A stretch of DNA of 63,802 bases, from contig NZ_LMEO01000023.1 in NCBI RefSeq assembly GCF_001426375.1, positions 366,719 to 430,520 on the forward strand, written 5' to 3'. Made by a program: the position numbers and the translations under genes. Shown here piece by piece: positions 11,315 through 19,971 of the stretch (position 1 is the first letter of the stretch; every line of letters starts with the position of its first letter). This DNA comes from Paenibacillus sp. Root444D2. Lineage in GTDB: Bacteria > Bacillota > Bacilli > Paenibacillales > NBRC-103111. The notes below the pieces were generated by a model that searched no databases, was not told the DNA's origin, and saw only the letters and a list, made by a program, of their open reading frames with translations.

Positions 11315-11989
11315 ATGGCGCGCTCGAAATCGCTCTGGTTACTATTATTATGGTTTTTAATCGCTGTTGCTGGTCTGCTCGTTTTGAAATGGACCGGTGT
11401 ATGGGAGCGCTTGGATTTGGATTGGCTGACCGATTGGCTGCGAAACCTAGGTCCACTTGGTGGGCTGCTATATATTGTTGTTTATACGCTGCGTCCATTG
11501 GTGTTATTTCCGGCAACACCGTTGACTCTGTATGGAGGCTATGTGTTTGGTGCTTTCTGGGGGACTATCTATGATATGATTGGGGCTGGTGCCGGGGCGA
11601 TGCTCTCTTTCTATATTACGCGAAAATGGGGCCGCAAGAGCTTTCAGCGGATTTTGCGAAATAAGAAGCTTCAGTCTTTCGATCAGAAGGCCGAGGAAAA
11701 AGGTTTTATGGTCGTCCTGTATATGCGGCTAATGCCTTTCTTTCCTTTTGATGGCGTCAGTTATGGGGCAGGACTTTCCAAAATTCGCTTCTGGGACTAT
11801 ACGTGGGGAACGCTGATTGGAATAATTCCAGGCGCCGTTGTTTATAACGTTTTTGGCGCATCACTGCAAGATATTGGTTCGGGTAAGTTTTATGCCGCAG
11901 TGGGAATGTACATCGCTTTTGCGTTAATACCGCTGCTTCTGAAAAAGACACAGGCACTAAGGACTCGCGACCGGGAAAATCGTACATAG
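11315..11989 (+). CDS. TVP38/TMEM64-type (DedA-like, VTT domain) membrane protein
   Basis: 224 aa with about five or six hydrophobic segments. The SNARE-associated/VTT core is visible: LFPATPLTLYGGYVFGAFWG, then the conserved GAGAGAMLSFYITRKWGR and FFPFDGVSYGAGLSKIRFWD. The broader superfamily includes lipid scramblases and transporters. GTAAAGGAGGGGAG precedes ATG 11315. It lies 27 nt before a PAP2 phosphatase gene; the pair suggests joint work on membrane lipids such as undecaprenyl phosphate recycling (inference). Confidence 0.85.
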   Translation: MARSKSLWLLLLWFLIAVAGLLVLKWTGVWERLDLDWLTDWLRNLGPLGGLLYIVVYTLRPLVLFPATPLTLYGGYVFGAFWGTIYDMIGAGAGAMLSFYITRKWGRKSFQRILRNKKLQSFDQKAEEKGFMVVLYMRLMPFFPFDGVSYGAGLSKIRFWDYTWGTLIGIIPGAVVYNVFGASLQDIGSGKFYAAVGMYIAFALIPLLLKKTQALRTRDRENRT

Positions 11990-12016
11990 AAGTTTAGTAG
12001 GGGGAGAACTTAAGTT

Positions 12017-12703
12017 ATGCAGGAGAAATCGTTGTACAAAGATTTATTCTGGGGATTTGGAGCAGCCTGCGTGTTATTAATCGGTTTTGTTCTATTGTCT
12101 CAAAGCTTGTCATCTAGCTGGTTAAAGGAAATTGATGAGAGTATTGGTAGTACTGTACGTTCACTGAGGAGTGACGCTGTTACACCGATTGCTTTATTTT
12201 TTACTACAATGGGAAAAGCGATAACAGAATTCATTGTATTCGTTGTTGTAGCCCTGATCCTACTGATCAAATTTAAGCACAAATGGGAGACGCTTGTACT
12301 GCTCATTGGTGTATTGACAGCGTGGGGGTTGAATCAACTGTTTAAAGCTCTATTTCAGCGTGAGCGCCCTGTTGGAATGTGGTTAATAGAAGAAAATGGC
12401 TTCAGCTTTCCTAGTGGACATGCGATGGTGTCTAGCTTATTCTATGGATTGATCGGCTACTTATTGTGGGTCAATGTGCGTAGAATTTGGAAAGCTGCCT
12501 GGCTAATTCCGGTTGTTACTGTCGTTGTGGTTGTATGTATTGGGTTAAGCCGCATTTATCTTGGCGTTCATTATCCAAGCGATGTACTGGCAGGGTTTGC
12601 CGCTGGAGGCGCCGGACTCATTGGATGTATCATGGCGATTCATCGTATAAGAACGAGAAAGTTACGAAGCATACATAGATCGGAACAGCTGCGAGGCTTT
12701 TAG
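12017..12703 (+). CDS. PAP2-superfamily membrane phosphatase
   Basis: 228 aa, about six transmembrane helices, with all three PAP2 motifs: KALFQRERP (KX6RP, about residue 110), FPSGH (about 132-136) and SRIYLGVHYPSD (SR-X5-H-X3-D, about 180). Such enzymes dephosphorylate lipid phosphates, for example undecaprenyl diphosphate or phosphatidic acid, on the outer membrane face. GGGGGAGAAC precedes the ATG. It follows the VTT protein closely and ends at a terminator. Confidence 0.9.
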   Translation: MQEKSLYKDLFWGFGAACVLLIGFVLLSQSLSSSWLKEIDESIGSTVRSLRSDAVTPIALFFTTMGKAITEFIVFVVVALILLIKFKHKWETLVLLIGVLTAWGLNQLFKALFQRERPVGMWLIEENGFSFPSGHAMVSSLFYGLIGYLLWVNVRRIWKAAWLIPVVTVVVVVCIGLSRIYLGVHYPSDVLAGFAAGGAGLIGCIMAIHRIRTRKLRSIHRSEQLRGF

Positions 12704-12734
12704 TATTAGATCGAGATTGGTAAAATAGAAAAGG

Positions 12735-12763
12735 GCCGTCAGGATTATCCTGGCGGCTTTTTT
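12735..12763 (+). terminator. Terminator after the PAP2 gene
   Basis: GCCGTCAGG and CCTGGCGGC form a 9-bp stem (one G-U pair) with loop ATTAT, then TTTTTT. Confidence 0.88.
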
Positions 12764-12828
12764 GGATTAGGGGATATGGCGAAAACACTATCTAGGGTAG
12801 TTAGTGAAATGGAGAATTAGAAAGGCAA

Positions 12829-13198
12829 GTTGTACAACGTACAACAATTTGGTCCTATATAGGCCATTTCGTAACAAATGGGTTCAAAATGTTGTACAAA
12901 CTGCAACTTCAAGTTGCGAAATAGCCCTTTGGCTTGTGAATTGTTGTAGAAAATGCAACATTGGTAACCACAATACCCAAAACTAATCACAAAACGGATG
13001 AACGATTCCATATTACCATTTTAAGTCGTACCTACAAGTGGTGAGGAAGACATAATGAATGAATCGATGATCTATGCTGTACAACAATTTATCCTTTTTA
13101 AAGGCTATAGAGCTACTATTGGCTGGAATTTGTGTATTTTATGCAACAATTCGCGTGGAAACGCGGATTAGCTTGCCTATTGTTGTACAAAATGCAAC
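12829..13198. repeat. Dispersed intergenic hairpin repeat, copy A
   Basis: Non-coding spacer between the PAP2 terminator and the GHL6 gene. It holds GTTGTA-N5-TACAAC or TGCAAC hairpins at 12829, 12891, 12943 and 13182, with a degenerate one near 13133. Spacings are 62, 52 and 49 bp between neighbours. The 13080-13210 part aligns by eye with 38700-38830 (copy C), sharing GGCTGGAATT, TTAGCTTGCCT and ACAACTTTACA-type blocks. No ORF there is convincing. See findings. Confidence 0.8.
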
Positions 13199-13290
13199 TT
13201 TACAAGGATGAGCAGCGAATGTAAGTCTTAGCCACAGCTTGCTTTGCAAATGCGCTCTCGCTCTAGGAAGGCGAAGCCGTTTACTTTTAT

Positions 13291-15291
13291 TTAGGTTTCA
13301 AAAAGAACCATCTGGTGACCAGTTAGATTAACAGAAACAGAAGTATAACCATCATCATCCGTCCTATGAGGTATCATCGTCATCTCAGGCAGCAGCATGA
13401 CTTGTTTAACCTTCTCATCCAATTTGATCTGAACGGAGATATCCTTTAAAGTCAGCACATCTTCGATGACTTGGGTATCTCCCCGCAAGATGGGGACGGC
13501 ATAGAGTAAATGCAGCACGTAATCTGTCCCATTGGATTGACGGGTCAAATTTACTTTCCCAGCCGAAGGAAGATCGGTTTTCACCGTTGGAGCCGAGATA
13601 AACTGTTTGACACATGCAAGGAATAAATCCCTATACAACTGCACGCCGTGCTTCCGATACAACCTAAATAGCGGTTGGGCGAGATAGATGATATTGCCGT
13701 GTTTAATAACTGCCGGATAATCCGCTTCTTCTTTGGCCGGAGCGTGAAGATGCGAACAGAAATGCCCGTACCTCCGGTTGAAATAAGGCCTGTAGCTTTG
13801 GGCCAATACCTCAGCTCTATCGACCCGAACTTTATAACCCGATTCATAATTGAGAAAAGGGGATCTCACAAGCGAACCTGTTAGTTGATCAGTAACAAGG
13901 GTGTAATCCACATCCCACTCTGATTTCCCATCGAACTCCACGCCTAGATCCAAGGCAAATTCGGGGCGATCCGACCGAAGCCCGCTTTCTGCGCTCATAA
14001 TCAGATTTCCGCCGCCAGCTATATAATCTTCAAGTTTGCGCTGTAAGGCATCAGATACTCGTATACAGTCGGGTAGTACGATAATTCGATAGACGGAGAA
14101 GTCCACTGAGTCATCAATGATATCGAACAAATAGTGGCCCTCTTCAAGCATCATATAAGCACCCATATCGCTTGTTCGGCTATCTTCGGCATCCATTCGT
14201 GCATTGGCTGAAAGGATGGCAATTTCGGCTAGGCTAGTCGTATCCTTACACCATGGTTCTTTGGCCGCAATCCCATCGAAAGCTTCCCCAATAATCCGGT
14301 AGGTTTCTTCGTCCATTCGTCCATCAGGATGAAGCTGATCCCCAATACAGATTCTTGCTCCGAAGGCTAGCATCTGCTGGCATTCATACTTCAATGCGGC
14401 TGGATTTTTGAATCCGCCAAATTCTCCCCACGATTTGTGGAATTTCCCTGTCATTCCAAGATACTGGAAGTCTTGTTTGCGAATGTACCGAACCATGCTG
14501 GTGAAGTAATCATAACCCCAACCGCCTGTCGGCAGCGATTCGATGTCGTAATGCGAGTAGTAAGGGTAGTATTGTTTTTCACCCATTTTTTCCGTGCAGC
14601 AGTTATGATACAGTCTGGTTTCCGGGTTATGGGACCAGATTAGTTCGGATGTTTTCTGCAAGTAATTCAAATACACTTTTTTGGCCAATTGCTTACGGTG
14701 ATCCGGGTTGTTTTCATCAAGACCCATTTCTTTGAGGCTGTCGCGGCAGAAAGAACAGACGCAAGGATATTCTCCGACGATATCGTAAAAGATTCCAACT
14801 GGCTGGAATCTCTCCATGACTTCCTTCGTGTAGTCCAGAAGATACTGTAAATACGGTGTATTCAGACATAGCATATGCCAACCGTCAAAGCCGGTCGAAC
14901 GAGGCGCTTCTGGATCTGCTGATTTCGGTGGACCGTAAGGGTCATCACCTTCGGGGGCGATTGCCACCCAATCAGGATGCTCGCGGGCAGAAAGCTCGTT
15001 AAATCCTACGGTAATATAGATCGGAGCCTCGATGTCATTTTTGCTGCAAGCATCTAACATGCGCGGCAATAAATTCGTTTCCAAATGAGGGTGGGGCTTC
15101 CCGACTTTCGTGTCAAAATAACTCCAACCATGATGGCACATAGCGAAGACGTTGATGGTATCTACTTGAGCACTTTGCAAACAAGAGATGAATTGTTCTT
15201 CATCGAAATTGCTACCAACGCCAGTAATGTGCTCGGACGTATGAAAGTCCAGATGGACTTGGCGGTAACGAATAGATTTAAATGATTTCAT
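13291..15291 (-). CDS. GHL6-like glycoside hydrolase (alpha-amylase-type barrel with trimerisation-like domain)
   Basis: 666 aa. The N-terminal 340 residues look like a TIM-barrel hydrolase of the hypothetical GHL6/GH42-like group (VHLDFHTS, TINVFAMCHHGWSYF, GIFYDIVGEYPCVCSFCR, then a KSWGEFGG segment). The middle region (about 360-450: IIVLPDCIRVSDALQRKLED, then IAGGGNLIMSAE) resembles the beta-galactosidase trimerisation domain. It lacks a signal peptide, so it is likely cytoplasmic. The substrate is unknown; a fucosidase-like or galactosidase-like role is possible. It lies downstream of, and in the same direction as, the AraC regulator, with a 139-nt gap containing an inverted repeat. Confidence 0.65.
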   Translation of the reverse strand: MKSFKSIRYRQVHLDFHTSEHITGVGSNFDEEQFISCLQSAQVDTINVFAMCHHGWSYFDTKVGKPHPHLETNLLPRMLDACSKNDIEAPIYITVGFNELSAREHPDWVAIAPEGDDPYGPPKSADPEAPRSTGFDGWHMLCLNTPYLQYLLDYTKEVMERFQPVGIFYDIVGEYPCVCSFCRDSLKEMGLDENNPDHRKQLAKKVYLNYLQKTSELIWSHNPETRLYHNCCTEKMGEKQYYPYYSHYDIESLPTGGWGYDYFTSMVRYIRKQDFQYLGMTGKFHKSWGEFGGFKNPAALKYECQQMLAFGARICIGDQLHPDGRMDEETYRIIGEAFDGIAAKEPWCKDTTSLAEIAILSANARMDAEDSRTSDMGAYMMLEEGHYLFDIIDDSVDFSVYRIIVLPDCIRVSDALQRKLEDYIAGGGNLIMSAESGLRSDRPEFALDLGVEFDGKSEWDVDYTLVTDQLTGSLVRSPFLNYESGYKVRVDRAEVLAQSYRPYFNRRYGHFCSHLHAPAKEEADYPAVIKHGNIIYLAQPLFRLYRKHGVQLYRDLFLACVKQFISAPTVKTDLPSAGKVNLTRQSNGTDYVLHLLYAVPILRGDTQVIEDVLTLKDISVQIKLDEKVKQVMLLPEMTMIPHRTDDDGYTSVSVNLTGHQMVLFET

Positions 15292-15315
15292 AGATTCACA
15301 TTCTTTCTAAGTGTA

Positions 15316-15370
15316 TTGTTATTCTTTGTGAACCACCAATCTGGATGGAAACTCACATTTAGAATAACAA
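15316..15370. promoter_or_regulatory. Inverted repeat upstream of the GHL6-like gene
   Basis: TTGTTATTCT (15316-15325) and AGAATAACAA (15361-15370) are perfect 10-bp inverted arms separated by 35 bp (45 bp centre to centre, about 4.3 helical turns). They lie 25-79 nt upstream of the minus-strand start at 15291. A candidate binding site for the neighbouring AraC regulator; no function is proven. Confidence 0.4.
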
Positions 15371-15430
15371 AAGCACTATGAGCTGTCTTTGAAGGAATGT
15401 ATTACATTTGTACAAAACTATCCTAATCTT

Positions 15431-16315
15431 TTAATATCCCTCCCTTAAACGTTTGCGATAAGCGGAGGGTGACTCACCATAATTTTGCGTAAATAATCTC
15501 GAGAAGTAGTGGATGGAACCAAAACCTAGGTCTTCCGTGATGTCAGTGATAGACAGATTGGTCTCACGCAGAATCTTCTTGGCTCTCTCCAGCTTGCATT
15601 TAATCGCATAAGAATGAGGGCTCATGCCTATTTCCTGGATAAATAACTTATGCAAATAGGAAGTGCTAATCCCTAGTTGCGAAGCCCATTTCTCAATAGA
15701 TATATTATGTTGAGGAAATTCCTTCATTTGCTTCATGATCAATTGCATTCTTCTGTCACTTTTAAGGGTAGGGTTCCGCCAAAGGTTCGCCAATTCTGAA
15801 ACAAATTGCTCAAAGGCAGCCCTTCTAAAAAGTTTGGCATCTTGCTGTGTCTGCTCGATATTTTCGATGACATGAAGATATAATTCCATCCATCTCATCT
15901 GCTTGGGGGCGTGCACTTTGGTAGGAATCGCAGGCATATCCTGAAATACAACGTTAGGTGAGCACTCGGAAGGATCACAGATCTGGTCTCCGAAATGAAA
16001 CAAAGACATATCTCCCACTCGAGGAATCGTGTTGATCCAATCAAAGTAAATCGAAGCATGGACCATCGGATGCTGGTGATCCGCATGAAAAGAGTGAGGC
16101 ATGCCTGGCGGAATGTAAAATAGCTCTTCTCTGGCACAGGAATAAACGGTTGTTCCAATCGTTATTAAACCTTTACCTTCATAGATGTATACAAACGAAT
16201 GCACGAACGATTTACGCGGACCAATTCGCTCATTTGGACGAAACGGAAAATAATCGGCTCGATATATTTGCGGAACAATGTCCGCTAGTTGTACCGTTTT
16301 CACTTCTAGCTTCAT
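15431..16315 (-). CDS. AraC-family regulator with N-terminal cupin
   Basis: 294 aa. An N-terminal cupin-type sensor (about residues 20-100, with FYIPPGMPHSFHADHQHP) precedes two C-terminal HTH motifs: ISIEKWASQLGISTSYLHKL and LSITDITEDLGFGSIHYFSR, then FTQNYGESPSAYRKR, the AraC signature. It is divergent from the sugar ABC operon and upstream of the GHL6-like gene in the same direction. It may control either; the ABC operon has its own LacI regulator, so the GHL6 gene is the better guess. Confidence 0.87.
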   Translation of the reverse strand: MKLEVKTVQLADIVPQIYRADYFPFRPNERIGPRKSFVHSFVYIYEGKGLITIGTTVYSCAREELFYIPPGMPHSFHADHQHPMVHASIYFDWINTIPRVGDMSLFHFGDQICDPSECSPNVVFQDMPAIPTKVHAPKQMRWMELYLHVIENIEQTQQDAKLFRRAAFEQFVSELANLWRNPTLKSDRRMQLIMKQMKEFPQHNISIEKWASQLGISTSYLHKLFIQEIGMSPHSYAIKCKLERAKKILRETNLSITDITEDLGFGSIHYFSRLFTQNYGESPSAYRKRLREGY

Positions 16316-16419
16316 ATATTTAGTGTCACCTCGATCACCTTAATATTTGTATAATACAATACTTTATGAATGAATGAGATTCATAGAGCGAAAATTTTAA
16401 CCTTTGTAAATTTATGCCA

Positions 16420-16448
16420 TTGTCAAAAGAAGATAATCGATTTATACT
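16420..16448 (+). promoter_or_regulatory. Promoter of the glycan-utilisation operon
   Basis: TTGTCA (16420-16425), 17-bp spacer, TATACT (16443-16448). Expected transcription start is near 16455, just before the first of three LacI-type palindromes, a layout that lets a bound repressor block promoter clearance or elongation. The leader to the ATG at 16806 is about 350 nt. Confidence 0.75.
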
Positions 16449-16470
16449 ATGAACCAGAAGCACAGTAAAC

Positions 16471-16492
16471 TTTCTGGTATCGATACCAGAAA
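16471..16492. promoter_or_regulatory. LacI-type operator O1
   Basis: A perfect 22-bp palindrome built on CTGGTATCGATACCAG with a central CG, the usual LacI/GalR symmetry. It lies about 16 nt downstream of the predicted transcription start. The LacI-family gene at 19972 in the same locus is the obvious ligand. Confidence 0.85.
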
Positions 16493-16537
16493 TCGCATTA
16501 TTTATTCAGATACAATTAGTTTGGATATTTAGCGCTA

Positions 16538-16559
16538 AATCTGGTATCGATACCAGATT
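16538..16559. promoter_or_regulatory. LacI-type operator O2
   Basis: A second perfect 22-bp palindrome with the identical 16-bp core, 67 bp centre-to-centre from O1 (about 6.4 helical turns). Confidence 0.85.
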
Positions 16560-16612
16560 GTTGTAATCTTACACAGGAAGGTGGTTAGCCCCTGCGAACG
16601 TTTTGCCCATCA

Positions 16613-16632
16613 TTCTGGTATCGATACCAGAA
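16613..16632. promoter_or_regulatory. LacI-type operator O3
   Basis: A third copy of the 16-bp core in a 20-bp palindrome, 74 bp centre-to-centre from O2 (about 7 turns). Three identical sites near one promoter suggest cooperative binding or short-range looping. Confidence 0.85.
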
Positions 16633-16805
16633 ATAATTCTTAGACGAAATGTTTATGCTAAAGAATGCATATAGGGTGGTGCAAGCGCCATGAATAACGT
16701 GAAATAAGATGGCGTCGTATGTGTTTGGGGAAAGCTGAAATGAGCCTTGGAATTACAAATGTCTAATATGATTATCAAATTTCATTTAATCGGAGGAACA
16801 AGACT

Positions 16806-18113
16806 ATGAAAATTAAAGCATTGTCCAGTGTGCCACTAGCTCTTAGTTTGATTCTTGTCGTTTCTGCCTGTGGTGACCAAAATAATACGAGTACTTCGAC
16901 GCAAAAACCAACTACAACTAGTTCTAATCAAAATGAAAGCGCTTCTAACCAGAAGGTTTCGTTAACGATGTGGTATTGGAACGGTGCGATATCCGATTCA
17001 ACGATTGAAGCCGCTAAGAAAAAATTCCCGAATATTGATTTGCAAGCACAGAAACTTCCGTCCGGGGGAGATTACGCAACCAAATTAAAAACAACAATAT
17101 CAGGCGGAGGAAGCGGGCCGGACATCGTAGCGATGGATAGCTGGGTTACTTCCATGCTGCCTTACAAAGAAAAATTCGTGAATTTATACGATCAAGGCGC
17201 TAAGGACATTCAACCCCAGTATTTGGATTGGAAATGGAAAATGGCTGCGTCTGCAGACAATAAATATTTGATCGGCTTGCCGATCGATGTTGCTCCTCTT
17301 GTTATGTACTACCGCAAAGATTTGTTTGAGAAAGCGGGGGTGCCGAGCACGCCGGAAGCCATTAAGAGCGAAGTGAAGACGTGGGGCGATTATTTCAATC
17401 TTCAGCAGAAAGTGAAAGACGCAACAGGATCACAATTACTATCCATTGTGGATGTTTTCAGAAACATCATCGGCCAAAATAGCCAGGGCTATTTTACGGA
17501 AGATGGGAAATATATTGGAGATCAAGCACATATCAAAGGTGCTTGGGATATGGCTGTGAAAGCCTACCAATCTGGCTTAACGTATCCCAATGTTAGTGAT
17601 GCAGAGAAAAATGCCGCAATGAACAATAGCAAAGTTTCTTCTTTCATCGGGGCATCATGGGCAGTTGGTGATTTGATTGGCGCAGCTCCTGACACGAAGG
17701 GGAAATGGCAGATTGCCTACCCGCCTGGTGGTGTGGGTAATCAAGGAGGATCATTCTTCGGATTGTTGAAATCGACGAAAAATCCGAAAGAAGCTTATGA
17801 AGTGATTAAATTCCTTACGAGCCCTGACAATCTGGTTGCTGGCTATAAGGAATTTGGTAACTATCCGTCTACGCCGGAAGTTTACACGAAACCCGATATG
17901 GTCAATAAAAATGAGTTCTTCGCAAACCAAGATCTGAGTCCGATATTCGCTGACGCGGCAAAAGATGTAAAAATCGCACCTGTCGATGCAAGAGACGATA
18001 TGGTCGGTACTTCTTTGACGGATGAAATCGGTTTAATTGACACGCAGAAGAAAGACCCAGAAAAGGCTTGGAAAGATGCACAAGAAAAAATTAAAAGGCA
18101 GCTTTCACGCTAA
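16806..18113 (+). CDS. ABC sugar transporter substrate-binding lipoprotein
   Basis: 435 aa of the CUT1-type solute-binding family. The signal peptide ends in lipobox VVSAC with lipid-modified Cys22, followed by an Asn/Ser/Thr linker. The mature protein shows SLTMWYWNGAI at its start and typical features such as GGGSGPDIVAMDSW and GLPIDVAPLVMYYRKDLFEKAGV. It captures an oligosaccharide outside the cell for the two permeases downstream. It is the first gene of the operon, after a leader of about 350 nt carrying the operators. The substrate is inferred as a mannose- or galactose-containing glycan from the linked hydrolases. Confidence 0.92.
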   Translation: MKIKALSSVPLALSLILVVSACGDQNNTSTSTQKPTTTSSNQNESASNQKVSLTMWYWNGAISDSTIEAAKKKFPNIDLQAQKLPSGGDYATKLKTTISGGGSGPDIVAMDSWVTSMLPYKEKFVNLYDQGAKDIQPQYLDWKWKMAASADNKYLIGLPIDVAPLVMYYRKDLFEKAGVPSTPEAIKSEVKTWGDYFNLQQKVKDATGSQLLSIVDVFRNIIGQNSQGYFTEDGKYIGDQAHIKGAWDMAVKAYQSGLTYPNVSDAEKNAAMNNSKVSSFIGASWAVGDLIGAAPDTKGKWQIAYPPGGVGNQGGSFFGLLKSTKNPKEAYEVIKFLTSPDNLVAGYKEFGNYPSTPEVYTKPDMVNKNEFFANQDLSPIFADAAKDVKIAPVDARDDMVGTSLTDEIGLIDTQKKDPEKAWKDAQEKIKRQLSR

Positions 18114-18201
18114 GCCGTAATTGGTAAGAAAATGAATGAAATAATGGATTTAGGTGAGGAAGCTGGCTTCCTCGCCGCATCCAATTAGCGGAGGAATAGG
18201 C

Positions 18202-19086
18202 ATGGCAGGTCTTTTTAAAGAAATTTATAAGAGCAGAACACTGTATCTATTTATTTCTCCATTTTATCTTTTGTTCCTGATCTTTTCGGTTTTTCCCATT
18301 TTGTTCTCGATGTACTTAGCCGTACATAAATGGGATGGGATTGGGGAAATGAAATATGTTGGATTCAAGAATTTTGATTATATGTTCCATGATCCGACTT
18401 TTTGGAAGGTGTTAGTCAACAATATTGCACTTTGGATATTGGGGAACGCCCCGCAGCTTCTGTGCGCATTGGTTGTCGCCTATATCATCAATTTATCCAT
18501 CGTAAGATTCAAAGGTTTTTACAGAATTGCCTATTTTCTCCCGAATGTAACAGCTATGGTGGCTGTCGTCATTATCTTTCAGTCCTTGTTCGGCAACGAG
18601 TACGGGCTAATCAACTATTTGATGGAAAAAATCGGCCTTCATAAGATCGCATGGTTAAATTCTGAATTTGGAGCCAGAGTCGTTATTGCAGCCATGATTT
18701 CATGGAGATATATGGGGTATAATGCCGTCATTTATTTATCGGGCTTGCAAAGGATTCCCAAAGATCTATACGAAGCAGCTGAGCTGGACGGCGCTACCTT
18801 ATTTCAAACTTTCACCAAAATTACGATACCCATGCTCAGACCTATCATCTTGTTCTCCGTGATGATGTCAACAATCGGCGGGTTTCAAATTTTCACGGAA
18901 CCTCAAGTATTAGCTGGAAATCAACCGCCATACCCGGGTACCGATACGATCGTTCTCTATATGTTCCGGGAAGGTTTTAATTATCAGAATTATGGTTATG
19001 CAGCTGCGGTATCATGGGTGTTATTCATCATCATCGGCTTATTATCCGTCCTCAATTGGAAGTTTTTCAACAGATCGGATGATTGA
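18202..19086 (+). CDS. ABC sugar permease (MalF/UgpA-like)
   Basis: 294 aa, six predicted transmembrane helices, with the EAA loop near residue 190 (DLYEAAELDGATLFQTFTKI, then TIPMLRP) that contacts the ATPase. ATG 18202 is preceded by GGAGG at 18190-18194; a GTG at 18154 would add 16 residues without an RBS. It pairs with the next gene as the heterodimeric channel. No ATPase gene lies in the locus, so a shared MsmX-like ATPase elsewhere probably powers it, as is common in Bacillales. Confidence 0.92.
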   Translation: MAGLFKEIYKSRTLYLFISPFYLLFLIFSVFPILFSMYLAVHKWDGIGEMKYVGFKNFDYMFHDPTFWKVLVNNIALWILGNAPQLLCALVVAYIINLSIVRFKGFYRIAYFLPNVTAMVAVVIIFQSLFGNEYGLINYLMEKIGLHKIAWLNSEFGARVVIAAMISWRYMGYNAVIYLSGLQRIPKDLYEAAELDGATLFQTFTKITIPMLRPIILFSVMMSTIGGFQIFTEPQVLAGNQPPYPGTDTIVLYMFREGFNYQNYGYAAAVSWVLFIIIGLLSVLNWKFFNRSDD

Positions 19087-19104
19087 TAAAAAGGAGAATA
19101 CAAG

Positions 19105-19932
19105 ATGACTGTTGAAGTGTTGACCAAAAAGATAATCGTAAATACTTTATTGATGATCGGTGTCGCGATCTCTATATTTCCATTTTACTGGCTTATCGTC
19201 ATGTCCACGAATGAGACCAGTGCGATGTTTGCTTTTCCTCCGAAGTTAACGTTCGGAACTAATTTTATGAATAACTTTCATCATGTATTGGAGAAAAGCA
19301 ATTTTGTTCGTGCCTTCTTCAACACGGTTTTCATTGCATTGATTAGCTGCACGCTTCAATTGTTTTTCAATTCATTGACTGGATTTGCGTTTGCCAAGTT
19401 TAAGTTCCCAGGTTCTAAATTGCTGTTTTTTGCCATGATGGCCACGATGATGATTCCTGCGCAAATGCTGCTCGTTCCGCAATTCATCATCATTAAGGAG
19501 TTCGGGTGGCTGGGAAGCTATAAAGCCTTGATTATCCCGGGCATGGCAAGTGCATTCGGAATTTTCTGGATCAGGCAATATGCGCTAGCGATTCATGATG
19601 ATTTGCTCGAGGCAGCGAGAATCGATGGCTGTAATAAATTTGGACTTTATTGGCATGTTGCTTTGCCGATTCTTAGACCTGCGCTTGCCTTTCTCGCTAT
19701 CACGACGTTTATGGGCGTATGGGAAGATTACTTGTGGCCATTGATCGTATTGACGAACACATCCAAATTCACGTTAATGTTGGCCTTACAGCAATTAAAA
19801 TCGGCTCATACAGCAGACTATTCCATGGTCATGACTGGAGCTCTTATGGCTACCCTTCCATTGATTATCTTCTTCCTCATTGTGAGCAGACAATTCATCG
19901 CTGGGATCACAGAGGGTGCAGTTAAAAGCTAA
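19105..19932 (+). CDS. ABC sugar permease (MalG/UgpE-like)
   Basis: 275 aa, six predicted transmembrane helices, EAA loop around residue 170-190 (DDLLEAARIDGCNKFGLYWH, then VALPILRPAL). AAAAAGGAG precedes the ATG. It forms the inner-membrane channel with the upstream permease and ends 39 nt before the LacI-family gene. Confidence 0.92.
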   Translation: MTVEVLTKKIIVNTLLMIGVAISIFPFYWLIVMSTNETSAMFAFPPKLTFGTNFMNNFHHVLEKSNFVRAFFNTVFIALISCTLQLFFNSLTGFAFAKFKFPGSKLLFFAMMATMMIPAQMLLVPQFIIIKEFGWLGSYKALIIPGMASAFGIFWIRQYALAIHDDLLEAARIDGCNKFGLYWHVALPILRPALAFLAITTFMGVWEDYLWPLIVLTNTSKFTLMLALQQLKSAHTADYSMVMTGALMATLPLIIFFLIVSRQFIAGITEGAVKS

Positions 19933-19971
19933 GATATTCGTTGGAAGAGAACTAGTTTTAGAGAAGGTAGG

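Noticed and set aside
12804..13011. Small ORFs inside repeat copy A
   Set aside because: They consist of the repeat hairpins, differ between repeat copies and lack RBSs.
12829..13198. CRISPR array from 52/62-bp spaced motifs
   Set aside because: The repeated unit is a short imperfect hairpin, not a 24-40-bp direct repeat, and whole blocks between motifs are conserved across copies.
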